A stretch of DNA of 64,000 nt from Burkholderia sp. USMB20 (GTDB taxonomy: Bacteria; Pseudomonadota; Gammaproteobacteria; Burkholderiales; Burkholderiaceae), in NCBI RefSeq assembly GCF_000949135.2, contig NZ_JTAN02000006.1, positions 1 through 64,000 on the forward strand. Direction: 5' to 3'. Below are positions 43,403-51,887 of the stretch, in pieces. The position numbers and the translations under genes were made by a program. Below the pieces are notes generated by a model, which worked only from the letters and a program-made list of their open reading frames with translations, was not told where the DNA came from and did no database searches. The first letter of the stretch is position 1. Every line of letters begins with the position of its first letter.

Positions 43403-43575
43403 GGTTTTTTAGCGTCTCCGGGCGGTGAACCCGTTGTTCTATGCGAGTAGCGCGTGCGGTCGGCGAGATCCACCGGCATGGCGAGGCCGGCGGCGTCCGC
43501 ACACGGGAACGCGCGCATGCGAAACGCGCGCGCGACGTCGCGGCCAGCATGCCCGCCGCGGCCGCCATGGTAGTT

Positions 43576-43587
43576 GGAACCGGTTCC
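43576..43587. promoter_or_regulatory. Perfect palindrome GGAACCGGTTCC
   Basis: A 12-bp perfect palindrome centred on CG lies about 175 bases upstream of the porin and 130 bases before the LysE-like gene. The AACCGGTT core is a pattern seen in LacI-family operators. The regulator is not in the window. Confidence 0.4.
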
Positions 43588-43719
43588 GGTCGATAGCGCA
43601 ATAATGAAAACAGCTTCTTGCCAAAATCGAGATAATCAGCCGCGCGGCGGACGTCCCTGTACAGCGCGAGGCCGCGCGTCCGATAATCGGACACCCGCCT
43701 TCCACCGGGAGTCTTCGGC

Positions 43720-44352
43720 ATGCATCAATCGACCCTGCTGATCTTCGCCGCCGTCGCGTTCGTCGGGATCGCGACGCCCGGCCCGACCGTGCTGCTCGCA
43801 CTGACCAACGGCTCGCGCTACGGCGTGCGCCGCGCGGCCTACGGCTTCGCCGGCGCGATGCTGTCCGACTTCGTGCTGATCGTCGCGGTCGCGCTCGGGC
43901 TCGGCGCGCTGCTGATGGCCTCGGCGTTCTAGTTCTCGGTGGTGAAATGGCTCGGCGCCGCCTATCTCGCGTACGTCGGCATCCGGCTGCTCACGTCGAA
44001 GGGCTCGCTCGACGTCGCCGTCGCGCATGGCGGCGCGGCGTACGAACGCAACGCGTCGATCTTCGCGAAGAGCTTCCTGACCGCGGTGACGAATCCGAAG
44101 GGCTATCTGTTCTTCTCCGCGTTCCTGCCGCAGTTCCTCGATCCGGCCGCCCCGCTCGCGCCGCAATACGTTGCGCTCGCGGTCACGTTCGCGCTGCTCG
44201 ACGGCGCGGTGATGTTCGGCTACGCGCTGCTCGGCGCGCGCGCCGTGCGGCTGCTGAAGCGCTCGGGCGCGCTGTGGCTCGAACGCACGTGCGGTGCGAT
44301 GCTGCTCGCGCTGGCGGGATCGCTCGCGCTGTATCGGCGGCATGCTGCGTAG
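43720..44352 (+). pseudogene. LysE/RhtB-family exporter interrupted by an amber codon
   Basis: The frame from ATG 43720 to 44352 (210 codons) encodes a typical LysE/RhtB carrier: ATPGPTVLLALTNGSRYGVR near the start, then VVKWLGAAYLAYVGIRLL, and KSFLTAVTNPKGYLFFSAFL. A single TAG at 43930-43932 (TTC TAG TTC) stops it after 70 codons; the frame resumes at once with no shift. One base change from GAG, TGG or AAG would explain it. The whole product would have six membrane helices and export an amino acid. Unless TAG is suppressed or a GTG at 43936/43939 restarts, the protein is broken. Confidence 0.88.
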
Positions 44353-44448
44353 GAGCATCGGCATGCGCGGTGCTTCGAGCGCTTCGAGCACTTCAGACGC
44401 GCCGTTCGCGGGGGTCGCATTGCCCGCAACGGTCTCAACAGGCTCGCG

Positions 44449-44985
44449 GTGAGAATCGACGTCCCTCCCCGCTCCGGTTTCCCCGGCCTGTCGCTCCGCC
44501 AACTCGACCGCGCGGATCTCGACACGTGGTACGCATACCTGTCGAATCCCGACGTCGTCCGCCACACGAGCTGGAACCTGCATGCGCGCGACGATCTGCT
44601 GCCGCTGTTCGACGGCATCGAATCGGCTCATCCGGATTCGATCCGCCGCCTCGCGATCGTCGACGACGCGTCGGGCGTGCTCGCCGGGACCATCGGGCTG
44701 CATACGGTATCCACCGCGAACCGCTCGGCCGAGATCGCGTACGACCTCGCGCCGTCGCACTGGGGGCGCGGCATCGCGAGCGCGCTGTGCGCGAGCGTCA
44801 CCGCATGGGCGTTCGCCGAAGGCGGCTTCATGCGGATCCAGGGCGTCGTGCTGACCAGCAATGCCGGCTCCGCGCGCGTGCTGCAGAAATGCGGCTACCG
44901 GTACGAAGGATTGCTGCGCGCATACCGGATGGTGCGCGGCGCGCCGGGCGATTTCGCGCTGTACGCGCGCCTCGCGACCGACTGA
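44449..44985 (+). CDS. GNAT acetyltransferase (RimJ/RimL type)
   Basis: The 178-residue product starts at GTG 44449. It is of the acetyltransferase_3 type: LSLRQLDRADLDTWYAYLSN at the N-terminus; DLAPSHWGRGIASALCASVT is the acetyl-CoA loop (R/Q-x-x-G-x-A motif), followed by GVVLTSNAGSARVLQKCGYRY. It may acetylate a protein N-terminus or small amine. It is not clearly in an operon with the LysE remnant. Substrate unknown. Confidence 0.85.
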   Translation: MRIDVPPRSGFPGLSLRQLDRADLDTWYAYLSNPDVVRHTSWNLHARDDLLPLFDGIESAHPDSIRRLAIVDDASGVLAGTIGLHTVSTANRSAEIAYDLAPSHWGRGIASALCASVTAWAFAEGGFMRIQGVVLTSNAGSARVLQKCGYRYEGLLRAYRMVRGAPGDFALYARLATD

Positions 44986-45084
44986 CGGGCCGACGCGACG
45001 CGCCGATCCGCACGCCGTCGACGCGAATGGACGACCCGCGGCGAATTCGCGACAATCGCCGTTCCCCGCTTCGACTCCTTCGCC

Positions 45085-45819
45085 ATGAAAATCGCCGCGC
45101 TGTCCGACATCCACGGCAACCTCGCCGCGCTCGACGCGGTGCTCGACGACGTGCGCCGCCGCGGCGCCGACGTGATCGTCAACCTCGGCGACATCGTGTC
45201 GGGCGCACTCCATCCGGCCGCAACGGCCGACCGCCTGATCGCGCTCGACCTGCCGACCATCAAGGGCAATCACGAACGGCAACTGCTGACCGGCGATCGC
45301 GACGCGATGCGGCTGTCCGACCGCTGGGCGCACGACACGCTGCGCGACGACCAGCGCGCATGGATCGCCGCGCTGCCCGAGCGCCTGACGCTCGGCGACG
45401 ATGTGCTGATGGTGCATGGCACGCCTGCCAGCGACCTCGTCTACTTCCTCGAGACGGTCACGCCCGACGGCTGCCGCGCGGCGACGCCCGATGAAATCGC
45501 GCAGCGCGCGGGCGACGAGACGGCCTCGCTGATTCTGTGCGGCCATACGCATGTGCCGCGCCTCGCGAAACTCGACGACGGCCGGCTGATCGTCAACCCC
45601 GGCAGCGTCGGGCTGCAGGCGTACGTGGACGATCTACCGCACCCGCACCGGATCGAAACGGGTTCGCCGCATGCGCGCTACGCGATGGTGTCGCGCACGC
45701 CGGCCGGCTGGCACGCCGAATTCCATGCGGTCGAATACGACTGGCATACGGCCGCCGCCACCGCGGCATCGCGCGGCCGCGACGACTGGAGCGTCGCGCT
45801 GCGCACCGGCCGGTGCTGA
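45085..45819 (+). CDS. Metallophosphoesterase
   Basis: The 244-residue product starts at ATG 45085. All five family metal motifs are seen: ALSDIHGNLAAL, VNLGDIVSGAL, IKGNHERQ, MVHGTPAS and LCGHTHVPR, then VNPGSVGLQAY. It resembles YfcE/DR1281-like phosphodiesterases that use two metals. Probably cytoplasmic; natural substrate unknown. Spacing to the GNAT gene is about 100 bases. Confidence 0.9.
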   Translation: MKIAALSDIHGNLAALDAVLDDVRRRGADVIVNLGDIVSGALHPAATADRLIALDLPTIKGNHERQLLTGDRDAMRLSDRWAHDTLRDDQRAWIAALPERLTLGDDVLMVHGTPASDLVYFLETVTPDGCRAATPDEIAQRAGDETASLILCGHTHVPRLAKLDDGRLIVNPGSVGLQAYVDDLPHPHRIETGSPHARYAMVSRTPAGWHAEFHAVEYDWHTAAATAASRGRDDWSVALRTGRC

Positions 45820-45871
45820 CGCATCGCCGCCTTCCATTCACCCGCTTCCTTCACCAGAAAGCCGATCCGTC

Positions 45872-46483
45872 ATGCCCGTTCCGTCACAACTGCTGTTCCT
45901 GCCCGGCGCATCGGGCAGCACCGCCTTCTGGCAACCGCTCGCGAGCCGCCTCGCGCATCCGGCCGAGCGTCGGATCGTCGGCTATCCGGGCTTCGGCGAC
46001 ACGCCGCGCGATCCGGCCGTCGACGACTTCGACGGTCTCGTGCGCCATGTGCTGAGCGCGATCGACCGGCCGACCGCCGTGATCGCGCAATCGATGGGCG
46101 GCGTGATCGCGATGCGCGCGGCACTCGAACGTGCGCCGCTCGTCACGCACCTGGTGCTGACGGTCACGTCGGGTGGCCTCGACATGCAGGGGCTCGGCGC
46201 GCAGGACTGGCGCGCCGGCTTCGCGCAAGCGAACCCGCAATTGCCCGACTGGTTCCTGACGTTGCGCGCCGACCTGTCGCAGGGCATCGGCCGCATCGCG
46301 CAGCCGACGCTGCTGCTGTGGGGCGACGACGATCCGATCAGCCCGGTCGCGGCAGGCAAACGCCTGCTCGAACGGCTGCCCGATGCACGGCTGCACGTGG
46401 TGCCGGGCGGCCGGCACGATCTCGCGGCCGTGCATGCCGAAACGCTCGCGCCGCTCGTCGACGCGCATCTGCAGCGCGTGTGA
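45872..46483 (+). CDS. Alpha/beta hydrolase
   Basis: The 203-residue product starts at ATG 45872. The fold is marked by LLFLPGASGSTAFWQPLASR (oxyanion region), AVIAQSMGGVIAMRAAL with the nucleophile Ser in QSMGG, LLLWGDDDPISPV (Asp) and PGGRHDLAAV (His). It is shorter than most of the family, with a small lid. Substrate unknown. It lies 52 bases after the phosphoesterase and may be co-transcribed. Confidence 0.87.
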   Translation: MPVPSQLLFLPGASGSTAFWQPLASRLAHPAERRIVGYPGFGDTPRDPAVDDFDGLVRHVLSAIDRPTAVIAQSMGGVIAMRAALERAPLVTHLVLTVTSGGLDMQGLGAQDWRAGFAQANPQLPDWFLTLRADLSQGIGRIAQPTLLLWGDDDPISPVAAGKRLLERLPDARLHVVPGGRHDLAAVHAETLAPLVDAHLQRV

Positions 46484-46544
46484 CGCAGCCCGCTTCGACT
46501 CCGAAGCCCGCGACGCGCTTGGCACCGCATTACACGGCGTCGCG

Positions 46545-47867
46545 TCAGGTCGCGTTCACCAGCGTCAACCGCGCTTCGAGTCCGCCGCCGTCCGGCCGGT
46601 TGCGCAACGTGAGCGTGCCGCCCATCGCGAGCGCAAGCTGCCGCGCGATCGCGAGGCCGAGCCCCGTGCCGCCGGTCTCGCGATTGCGCGACGTCTCCAC
46701 GCGCCGGAACGGTTCGAACACCGCGTCGAGCTGATCGTCCGGAATGCCCGGCCCGCGATCGAGCACCGCGATGACCGCGCCGCCGCCCGGCGCCGCCTGC
46801 ACGTCGATCTCGGCCGCGCCCGCGAACTTCAGCGCGTTGTCGACGAGGTTGCCGACGATCCGGCGCAGCGCCTTCGGCCGCGTGACAAGCGCGAGCGGGC
46901 CGCCGCCATGCAGCGCGACGTCCTGCCCCGCATCCGTGTAGTCGCACACGATGCTGTCGAGCAGCGCATCGAGATCGATGCGGCGCGCGGCCTCTTCCGT
47001 GCCGTGCAGCGTGCGCGCATACGCGACGCCTTCCTTCACCAGATGCTCCATCTCGAGCAGGTCCTGGCGCAGCTTCGCGCCCTGCGCGTCGTCGTCCATC
47101 ACGTCGACGCGCAGCCGCATCCGCGTGATCGGCGTCTGCAGGTCGTGCGAGATCGACGCGAGGATCTGCATGCGCTCGGCCATGTACTGCGCGATGCGGT
47201 CCTGCATCGCGTTGAACGCCCGCGCGGCACGCGCGACTTCGGACGGCCCGTCCTCGTTCAGGCGTTCGCCCTTCAGGTCGGGGCCGAGCGCGTCGGCCGC
47301 CTGCGCGAGCTGCTTCAGCGGCCGCGTCGCGAGCCGCACCGCGAGCCAGCAGCACGCGGCCAGCACCGCGAGCTGCAGCGCGAGCACGACCGGTAGCCAG
47401 CCCGACAGCGGCACCGTGGACATCGGGTGGATGTCGATCGTCAGCGGCGAGCCGTCGGTCAGGCGCAGATGCACCTGAAGATGCTCGCGATCGCCGGGGA
47501 TCGCGTTCGCCGTCAGCGGATAGTCGCCGCCGATGCCGTCCGAGATCGAGCGCTCGACGCGCGCCGAGAGCCGCGCCTCCGGCGGCGTGCCCGTCTCGCC
47601 GGGCCCGAGGATGAACGCGTAGCTGCGCCGTGCGAGACGCGGCAGCCACGCGGCACGCTGGTCGGGCGGCAGGTGATCGAGCAGCGCGACCGAACTCGCG
47701 ACCTCGCGTTCGATGTAGCCCATCATCAGGTTGGTGGTCGCCTGGTCGCGCTCGGTGACGGTGAGCCAGAACGACAGCGTCTGCGCGAGCGCGAGGCCCA
47801 CGCACAGGATCAGCGCGAGCCGCGCGAACAGCGAGCGCGGCCAGTGCCACGGGGTGCGCGCGCTCAT
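46545..47867 (-). CDS. Sensor histidine kinase
   Basis: The 440-residue product starts at ATG 47867 and overlaps the response regulator by four bases (ATGA), so it is translated with it. Order: membrane helix (RLALILCVGLALAQTLSFWL), periplasmic part of about 120 residues, second helix (GWLPVVLALQLAVLAACCWL), HAMP (RLATRPLKQLAQAADALG), H-box ASISHDLQTPITRMRLRV, N-box VGNLVDNALKFAG, G-boxes DRGPGIPDDQL and TGGTGLGLAIARQLA. It is EnvZ/RstB-like in plan. Signal unknown. Confidence 0.93.
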   Translation of the reverse strand: MSARTPWHWPRSLFARLALILCVGLALAQTLSFWLTVTERDQATTNLMMGYIEREVASSVALLDHLPPDQRAAWLPRLARRSYAFILGPGETGTPPEARLSARVERSISDGIGGDYPLTANAIPGDREHLQVHLRLTDGSPLTIDIHPMSTVPLSGWLPVVLALQLAVLAACCWLAVRLATRPLKQLAQAADALGPDLKGERLNEDGPSEVARAARAFNAMQDRIAQYMAERMQILASISHDLQTPITRMRLRVDVMDDDAQGAKLRQDLLEMEHLVKEGVAYARTLHGTEEAARRIDLDALLDSIVCDYTDAGQDVALHGGGPLALVTRPKALRRIVGNLVDNALKFAGAAEIDVQAAPGGGAVIAVLDRGPGIPDDQLDAVFEPFRRVETSRNRETGGTGLGLAIARQLALAMGGTLTLRNRPDGGGLEARLTLVNAT

Positions 47868-48604
47868 GCGTCGCCTTCGACCGCGGTCACCGCCGACGAG
47901 AACACGTAGCCCTCGTTGCGCAGCGTCTTGATGTAGCGCGGCTCGCGCGCGCCGTCGCGCAGGCGCTGGCGCAGCCGGCTCACGAGCAGGTCGATCGACC
48001 GGTCGAACGGATCGGACTGCCGGCCCTGCGTGAGGTTGAGCAACTGGTCGCGCGTCAGCACGCGCTGCGGATTGTCGAGGAACACGCGCAACAGCCGGTA
48101 TTCGGCGCCGCTCAACGCGACCAGCGTGCCTTCGGCGTCGAGCAGGTGACGCCCCGTCGTGTCGAGCCGCCATTCACCGAACGCGAGCATCGCGGCCGAC
48201 TCCGTCACCTGCATGCCAGGGGGCAGCATGCGCGCGCGGCGCAGCACCGAGCGGATCCGCGCGAGCAGCTCGCGCACCGCGAACGGCTTTGCGAGATAGT
48301 CGTCGGCGCCCATCTCCAGACCGATGATGCGGTCGGTTTCCTCGCCGCGCGCGGTCAGCATCAGCACCGGCACCGTCCGGAACTTGCCCGCGCGCAGATC
48401 GCGGCACAGCGTGAGGCCGTCCTCGCCGGGCATCATCAGGTCGAGCACGATCAGGTCGGGCGCGCCGTCGTCGAGCGCGTTGCGCATCTCGCGGCCGTTC
48501 GCGGCGAGCGACACGCGCATGCCGTTCTTCTCCAGGTAGTCCGCGATCAGTTCGCGGATCGCGCGATCGTCGTCGACGATCAGTACGTGGTCGATCTTGT
48601 CCAT
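47864..48604 (-). CDS. OmpR-family response regulator
   Basis: The 246-residue product starts at ATG 48604. The receiver domain has LIVDDDRAIRE, the phospho-Asp in LIVLDLMMPGEDG, MLTARGEE and DDYLAKPFAV. The winged-helix domain has LSGAEYRLLRVFLDNPQRVL and RSIDLLVSRLRQRLRD. It pairs with the following kinase. The gene is divergent from the thioredoxin-like gene at 48832, which may be a target (inference). Confidence 0.93.
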   Translation of the reverse strand: MDKIDHVLIVDDDRAIRELIADYLEKNGMRVSLAANGREMRNALDDGAPDLIVLDLMMPGEDGLTLCRDLRAGKFRTVPVLMLTARGEETDRIIGLEMGADDYLAKPFAVRELLARIRSVLRRARMLPPGMQVTESAAMLAFGEWRLDTTGRHLLDAEGTLVALSGAEYRLLRVFLDNPQRVLTRDQLLNLTQGRQSDPFDRSIDLLVSRLRQRLRDGAREPRYIKTLRNEGYVFSSAVTAVEGDA

Positions 48605-48831
48605 GGGCGGTGTCGTTGGCGTGATGTTCCGGCTGGCGATGTCCGCTTTTATACCCCACCGCGGGCACCCGTTTGTATCCCAATGTATCGCGCCGCCGTG
48701 ACGACACACAACATTGCACACGCACGGCCGGCCGGACACATCGCAGATACGTCGGCGCGGCCCAATGACGGCTGTCGAAACCTGTCCGGCCGCCGCCCCC
48801 GCGCGGCGGCCGGCCGAACCGGAGAACCGCC

Positions 48832-49422
48832 ATGCCGACCAGACTCAAGACCGCCGCCCTCGTGATCGCCCTCGCCGCCACGGCCGGGCTCGCCGCGTTC
48901 GCCGGCACCCGCGACGACGCGGGCATGACCGCCTCGCTGGCCGGCACGCCGGCGCCCGACTTCACCGGCATCGAGCGCTGGCACAACAGCGCGCCGCTCA
49001 AGCTCGACCAGCTGCGCGGCAAGGTCGTGCTGGTCGATTTCTGGACGTACTCGTGCATCAACTGCATTCATACGATTCCGTACGTGAACGACTGGTACCG
49101 GAAGTATCGCGACCAGGGGCTCGTCGTGGTCGGCGTGCATACGCCGGAGTATCCGTTCGAACGCGATGCGAAGAACGTCGCCGATGCGGTCAAGCGCTTC
49201 GGCATCCAGTATCCCGTCGCGCAGGACAACCGCTACGACACGTGGCGCGCGTACGGCAACCAGTACTGGCCCGCGCTGTACCTGATCGACGCGAACGGGA
49301 AAGTCGTCTATACGCGGTATGGCGAGGGCGGGTATGACAAGACGGAAGCGGCGATTCGGGGGGCGCTGGCGCAGGCGGCAGAAGGAACGATGGGGACGAA
49401 GGGCGCGACGCGTACGCAGTAG
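48832..49422 (+). CDS. Exported thioredoxin-like protein with CxxC site (TlpA/DipZ-C type)
   Basis: The 196-residue product starts at ATG 48832. A hydrophobic N-terminal segment (ALVIALAATAGLAAFAG) makes it exported or membrane-anchored. The thioredoxin-like fold has VVLVDFWTYSCINCIHTIPY, with the Cys-Ile-Asn-Cys site, VVGVHTPEYPFE and the cis-Pro region YWPALYLIDANGK. The CINC site and HTPE motif resemble the C-terminal domain of DipZ rather than ResA. It may handle thiols or peroxides in the periplasm. It is divergent from the two-component pair. Confidence 0.88.
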   Translation: MPTRLKTAALVIALAATAGLAAFAGTRDDAGMTASLAGTPAPDFTGIERWHNSAPLKLDQLRGKVVLVDFWTYSCINCIHTIPYVNDWYRKYRDQGLVVVGVHTPEYPFERDAKNVADAVKRFGIQYPVAQDNRYDTWRAYGNQYWPALYLIDANGKVVYTRYGEGGYDKTEAAIRGALAQAAEGTMGTKGATRTQ

Positions 49423-49471
49423 CGTGCGCCGGCGGGGGCGCGACATGCGCCCCCGTGCGATTCACCGTGAC

Positions 49472-50110
49472 TCACCCGCGCTTCGCGTCGGCTTCCGCCA
49501 GCATCGCCTCCCCGATCGCGAGATTCCCGTCCGCGATCAGCGCGTCGCCCGCGCCGCGAATATCGTCGACCGCCTTGTTCTGCCCGAGCTTGCGCTTGCC
49601 GACGAGCCGCGTGATCTCGATCTGCAGCCCGACGATCGACTGCAGCATCGTGTCGAGATAGTCCTTCGGCGCGTCGGCCATCTTCCACGGCGCCGGCTGC
49701 GACGCCTCGTGCGTGCGCGTCAGCCGCGCGACCACGCCGCGCACGAACTTCTCGTCGTCGCGCACGGTGATGCGGCCGTGCGCATGCACGACCACGTAGT
49801 TCCACGTCGGCACCTGCCGATGCGCGACGTGCTTGCTCGGGTACCAGTTCGGCGAGATGTACGCGTCGCCGGCGCGGAAGATCACGAGCACCTCGTCGCC
49901 GTCCGCGACGTCCTGCCAGAGCGGATTCGCGCGCGCGACGTGCGCATGCAGTTCGCCGAGGCCGCCGTCGCCCGGCAGCAGTTCGAACGGAAGGTGGTTC
50001 GCGTCGAGCCCGCTGTTCCCGCGCGTGACCAGGGTGCCGAACGGATGCTGGACGATCAGTTCGCGCAGCACGTCGGGACGGGATTCGGCGAAATCGGCGG
50101 GGACATACAT
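49472..50110 (-). CDS. PaiB-family FMN-binding protein
   Basis: The 212-residue product starts at ATG 50110. Motifs MYVPADFAESRPDVLRELI, HPFGTLVTRGNSGLDANHLP, HAHVARANPLW, YISPNWYPSK and VPTWNYVVVHAHGRI are those of the PaiB/split-barrel FMN-binding family, sometimes called negative transcriptional regulators. Whether it truly regulates genes is unclear. It is divergent from a MocR-type regulator, which is the likely controller. Confidence 0.9.
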   Translation of the reverse strand: MYVPADFAESRPDVLRELIVQHPFGTLVTRGNSGLDANHLPFELLPGDGGLGELHAHVARANPLWQDVADGDEVLVIFRAGDAYISPNWYPSKHVAHRQVPTWNYVVVHAHGRITVRDDEKFVRGVVARLTRTHEASQPAPWKMADAPKDYLDTMLQSIVGLQIEITRLVGKRKLGQNKAVDDIRGAGDALIADGNLAIGEAMLAEADAKRG

Positions 50111-50186
50111 GGCGGCTCCACGGTCGGACAGGGTTGGGAGGGAACGGGTCGGAACCGGCCCGTCATGCCCCGATTGTGATCGCTAA

Positions 50187-50212
50187 CTGGTTTATGCTGT
50201 AGAGCCGGTTTA
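50187..50212. promoter_or_regulatory. MocR-type direct repeats
   Basis: CTGGTTTA (50187-50194) and CCGGTTTA (50205-50212) are direct repeats spaced 18 bases start to start, between the divergent PaiB-like and MocR genes. MocR/PdxR regulators usually bind direct repeats in such gaps. Confidence 0.6.
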
Positions 50213-50236
50213 GAACATTTTCAGCAGACCAGAATC

Positions 50237-51790
50237 ATGGCCAGGACCGCCCGGATCGTCGAAATCCCGTCGCTCGGCGCGCTCGACCGCGCGGCCGGCG
50301 ACCTGAGCCGCCAGCTCGCGCAGGTGTTGCGGGACGCAGTGCGCCGCGGCGACGTGCGGCCCGGCGACACGCTGCCGTCCACGCGGCTGCTCGCGGCGTC
50401 GCTGCAGGTCTCGCGCGGCACCGTCGTCGACGCGTATGCGCAACTCGTCGCCGAAGGCTTCCTGGAGTCGCGCGGCGGCGCCGGCACGCGGGTCGCGAAC
50501 GCGCTGGCCGAGCCGTCGCCGCCGGCTGGCGGACCGCCGCCGCCCGCCAGCGCGCCGCCCATGCCGGCCTGCCCGAACCGGCCCGCGACGTTCGCGCGGA
50601 TCGCCCGCGAATTCCGTCCGCTGCCGGCCGCGCCGTTCGCGATCTCGGTGCCGGTCGGGCTCACCGCGCCCGACGACATCTGGCGCCGGCTCGGCAACCG
50701 CCTGCGCGCCCGCGGCGCCGGCGCGCCGTCCGGTTATGCGGATCCGCAAGGCGCGCTACCGCTGCGCGAAGCGATCGCCGATTACGTGCGCCGCTCGCGC
50801 TCGGTGCGCTGCAGCGCCGAGCAGGTCGTTATCACCAGCGGCACGCAACCGGGCCTGCACCTCGCGAGCCAGGTCCTGCTCGGCCCGAACGATCGCGCGT
50901 GGGTCGAGAATCCCGCCTATCGCGGCATCACCGCGCTGCTCGAGAGCACCGGGCGGCACGACGCGATGGTCCGCGTGCCGGTCGACGCGGACGGCATCGA
51001 CGTCGAGGCCGGCATCCGTCTCGCGCCGGACGCGCGTGCGGCGTTCGTCACGCCATCGCACCAGTATCCGCTCGGGATGCCGATGAGCATGGCGCGCCGC
51101 AACGCGCTGCTCGGCTGGGCGCGCGCGCATCGCGCATGGGTGGTCGAGGACGACTACGACAGCGAGCTGCGCTACGAAGGCTATCCGTTCCCGTCGCTGC
51201 AAGGCCTGGATCCGGAACACGTGATCTATCTCGGCACGTTCAGCAAGATCCTGTTCCCGTCGCTGCGACTCGGCTACGTGATCGCGCCCGCCGAGCTCGT
51301 GCCCGCGTTCTGCGGCGCGCGCGCGCTGATGGATCGCCATGCGCCGACCGCCGATCAGCACGTACTCGCCGCCTTCATCGCGGAAGGCCATCTCGACCGC
51401 CACATCCGCCGCGTGCGCGGCGTCTACGCGGAACAGCGCGCGCTGCTGATCGACACGCTCGGCGCGCGGCTGCCGCGCGAGCGCGCCTGGGTGCAGCCGG
51501 GCGATCAGGGGATGCACGTCGTGCTGTGGCTCGCGGAAGGGATCGACGATCTCGACGTGGTGGCGCGCGCCGCGCAGGCGGGCGTGGCGGTGCGCGCGGT
51601 GTCGCCGATGTTCGCGCCGGGCACCGCGCGTCCGGGCCTCGTGCTCGGCTTCGGCGGGTTCGATCGCGCACGGATGGAAGCGGCCGCGCAGCGGCTCGCT
51701 GATGTGGTCGGCGAAGCGGCCGGCGTCGATTCGTCGGAGGAATCGCGACGACGCACGCGACCAAAGGTTGTCTGCGGGCAACAAACGTAA
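50237..51790 (+). CDS. MocR-family regulator (GntR HTH + aminotransferase fold)
   Basis: The 517-residue product starts at ATG 50237. The GntR winged helix is at about residues 20-85: GDTLPSTRLLAASLQVSRGT, VVDAYAQLVAEGFL. A Pro/Ala linker (PPAGGPPPPASAPP) is followed by a fold-type I aminotransferase domain with VVEDDYDSELRYEGYP and IYLGTFSKILFPSLRLGY, whose Lys holds PLP. The family senses PLP or amino compounds. It is divergent from the PaiB-like gene with direct repeats between them. Confidence 0.92.
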   Translation: MARTARIVEIPSLGALDRAAGDLSRQLAQVLRDAVRRGDVRPGDTLPSTRLLAASLQVSRGTVVDAYAQLVAEGFLESRGGAGTRVANALAEPSPPAGGPPPPASAPPMPACPNRPATFARIAREFRPLPAAPFAISVPVGLTAPDDIWRRLGNRLRARGAGAPSGYADPQGALPLREAIADYVRRSRSVRCSAEQVVITSGTQPGLHLASQVLLGPNDRAWVENPAYRGITALLESTGRHDAMVRVPVDADGIDVEAGIRLAPDARAAFVTPSHQYPLGMPMSMARRNALLGWARAHRAWVVEDDYDSELRYEGYPFPSLQGLDPEHVIYLGTFSKILFPSLRLGYVIAPAELVPAFCGARALMDRHAPTADQHVLAAFIAEGHLDRHIRRVRGVYAEQRALLIDTLGARLPRERAWVQPGDQGMHVVLWLAEGIDDLDVVARAAQAGVAVRAVSPMFAPGTARPGLVLGFGGFDRARMEAAAQRLADVVGEAAGVDSSEESRRRTRPKVVCGQQT

Positions 51791-51887
51791 TCGTCTGTAA
51801 CGCCTGCAGGAAAACCGGCGTTTTGGCCACAGGTGACGCTGCGCGGTTTGCTAGGATCGCGCCTTTTCCGCTCGCGCTCCTGCCGCC

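Noticed and set aside
42011-43450. 479-codon rightward frame opposite the second porin
   Set aside because: Shadow of the porin; the leftward frame has signal peptide, porin motifs and terminal Phe.
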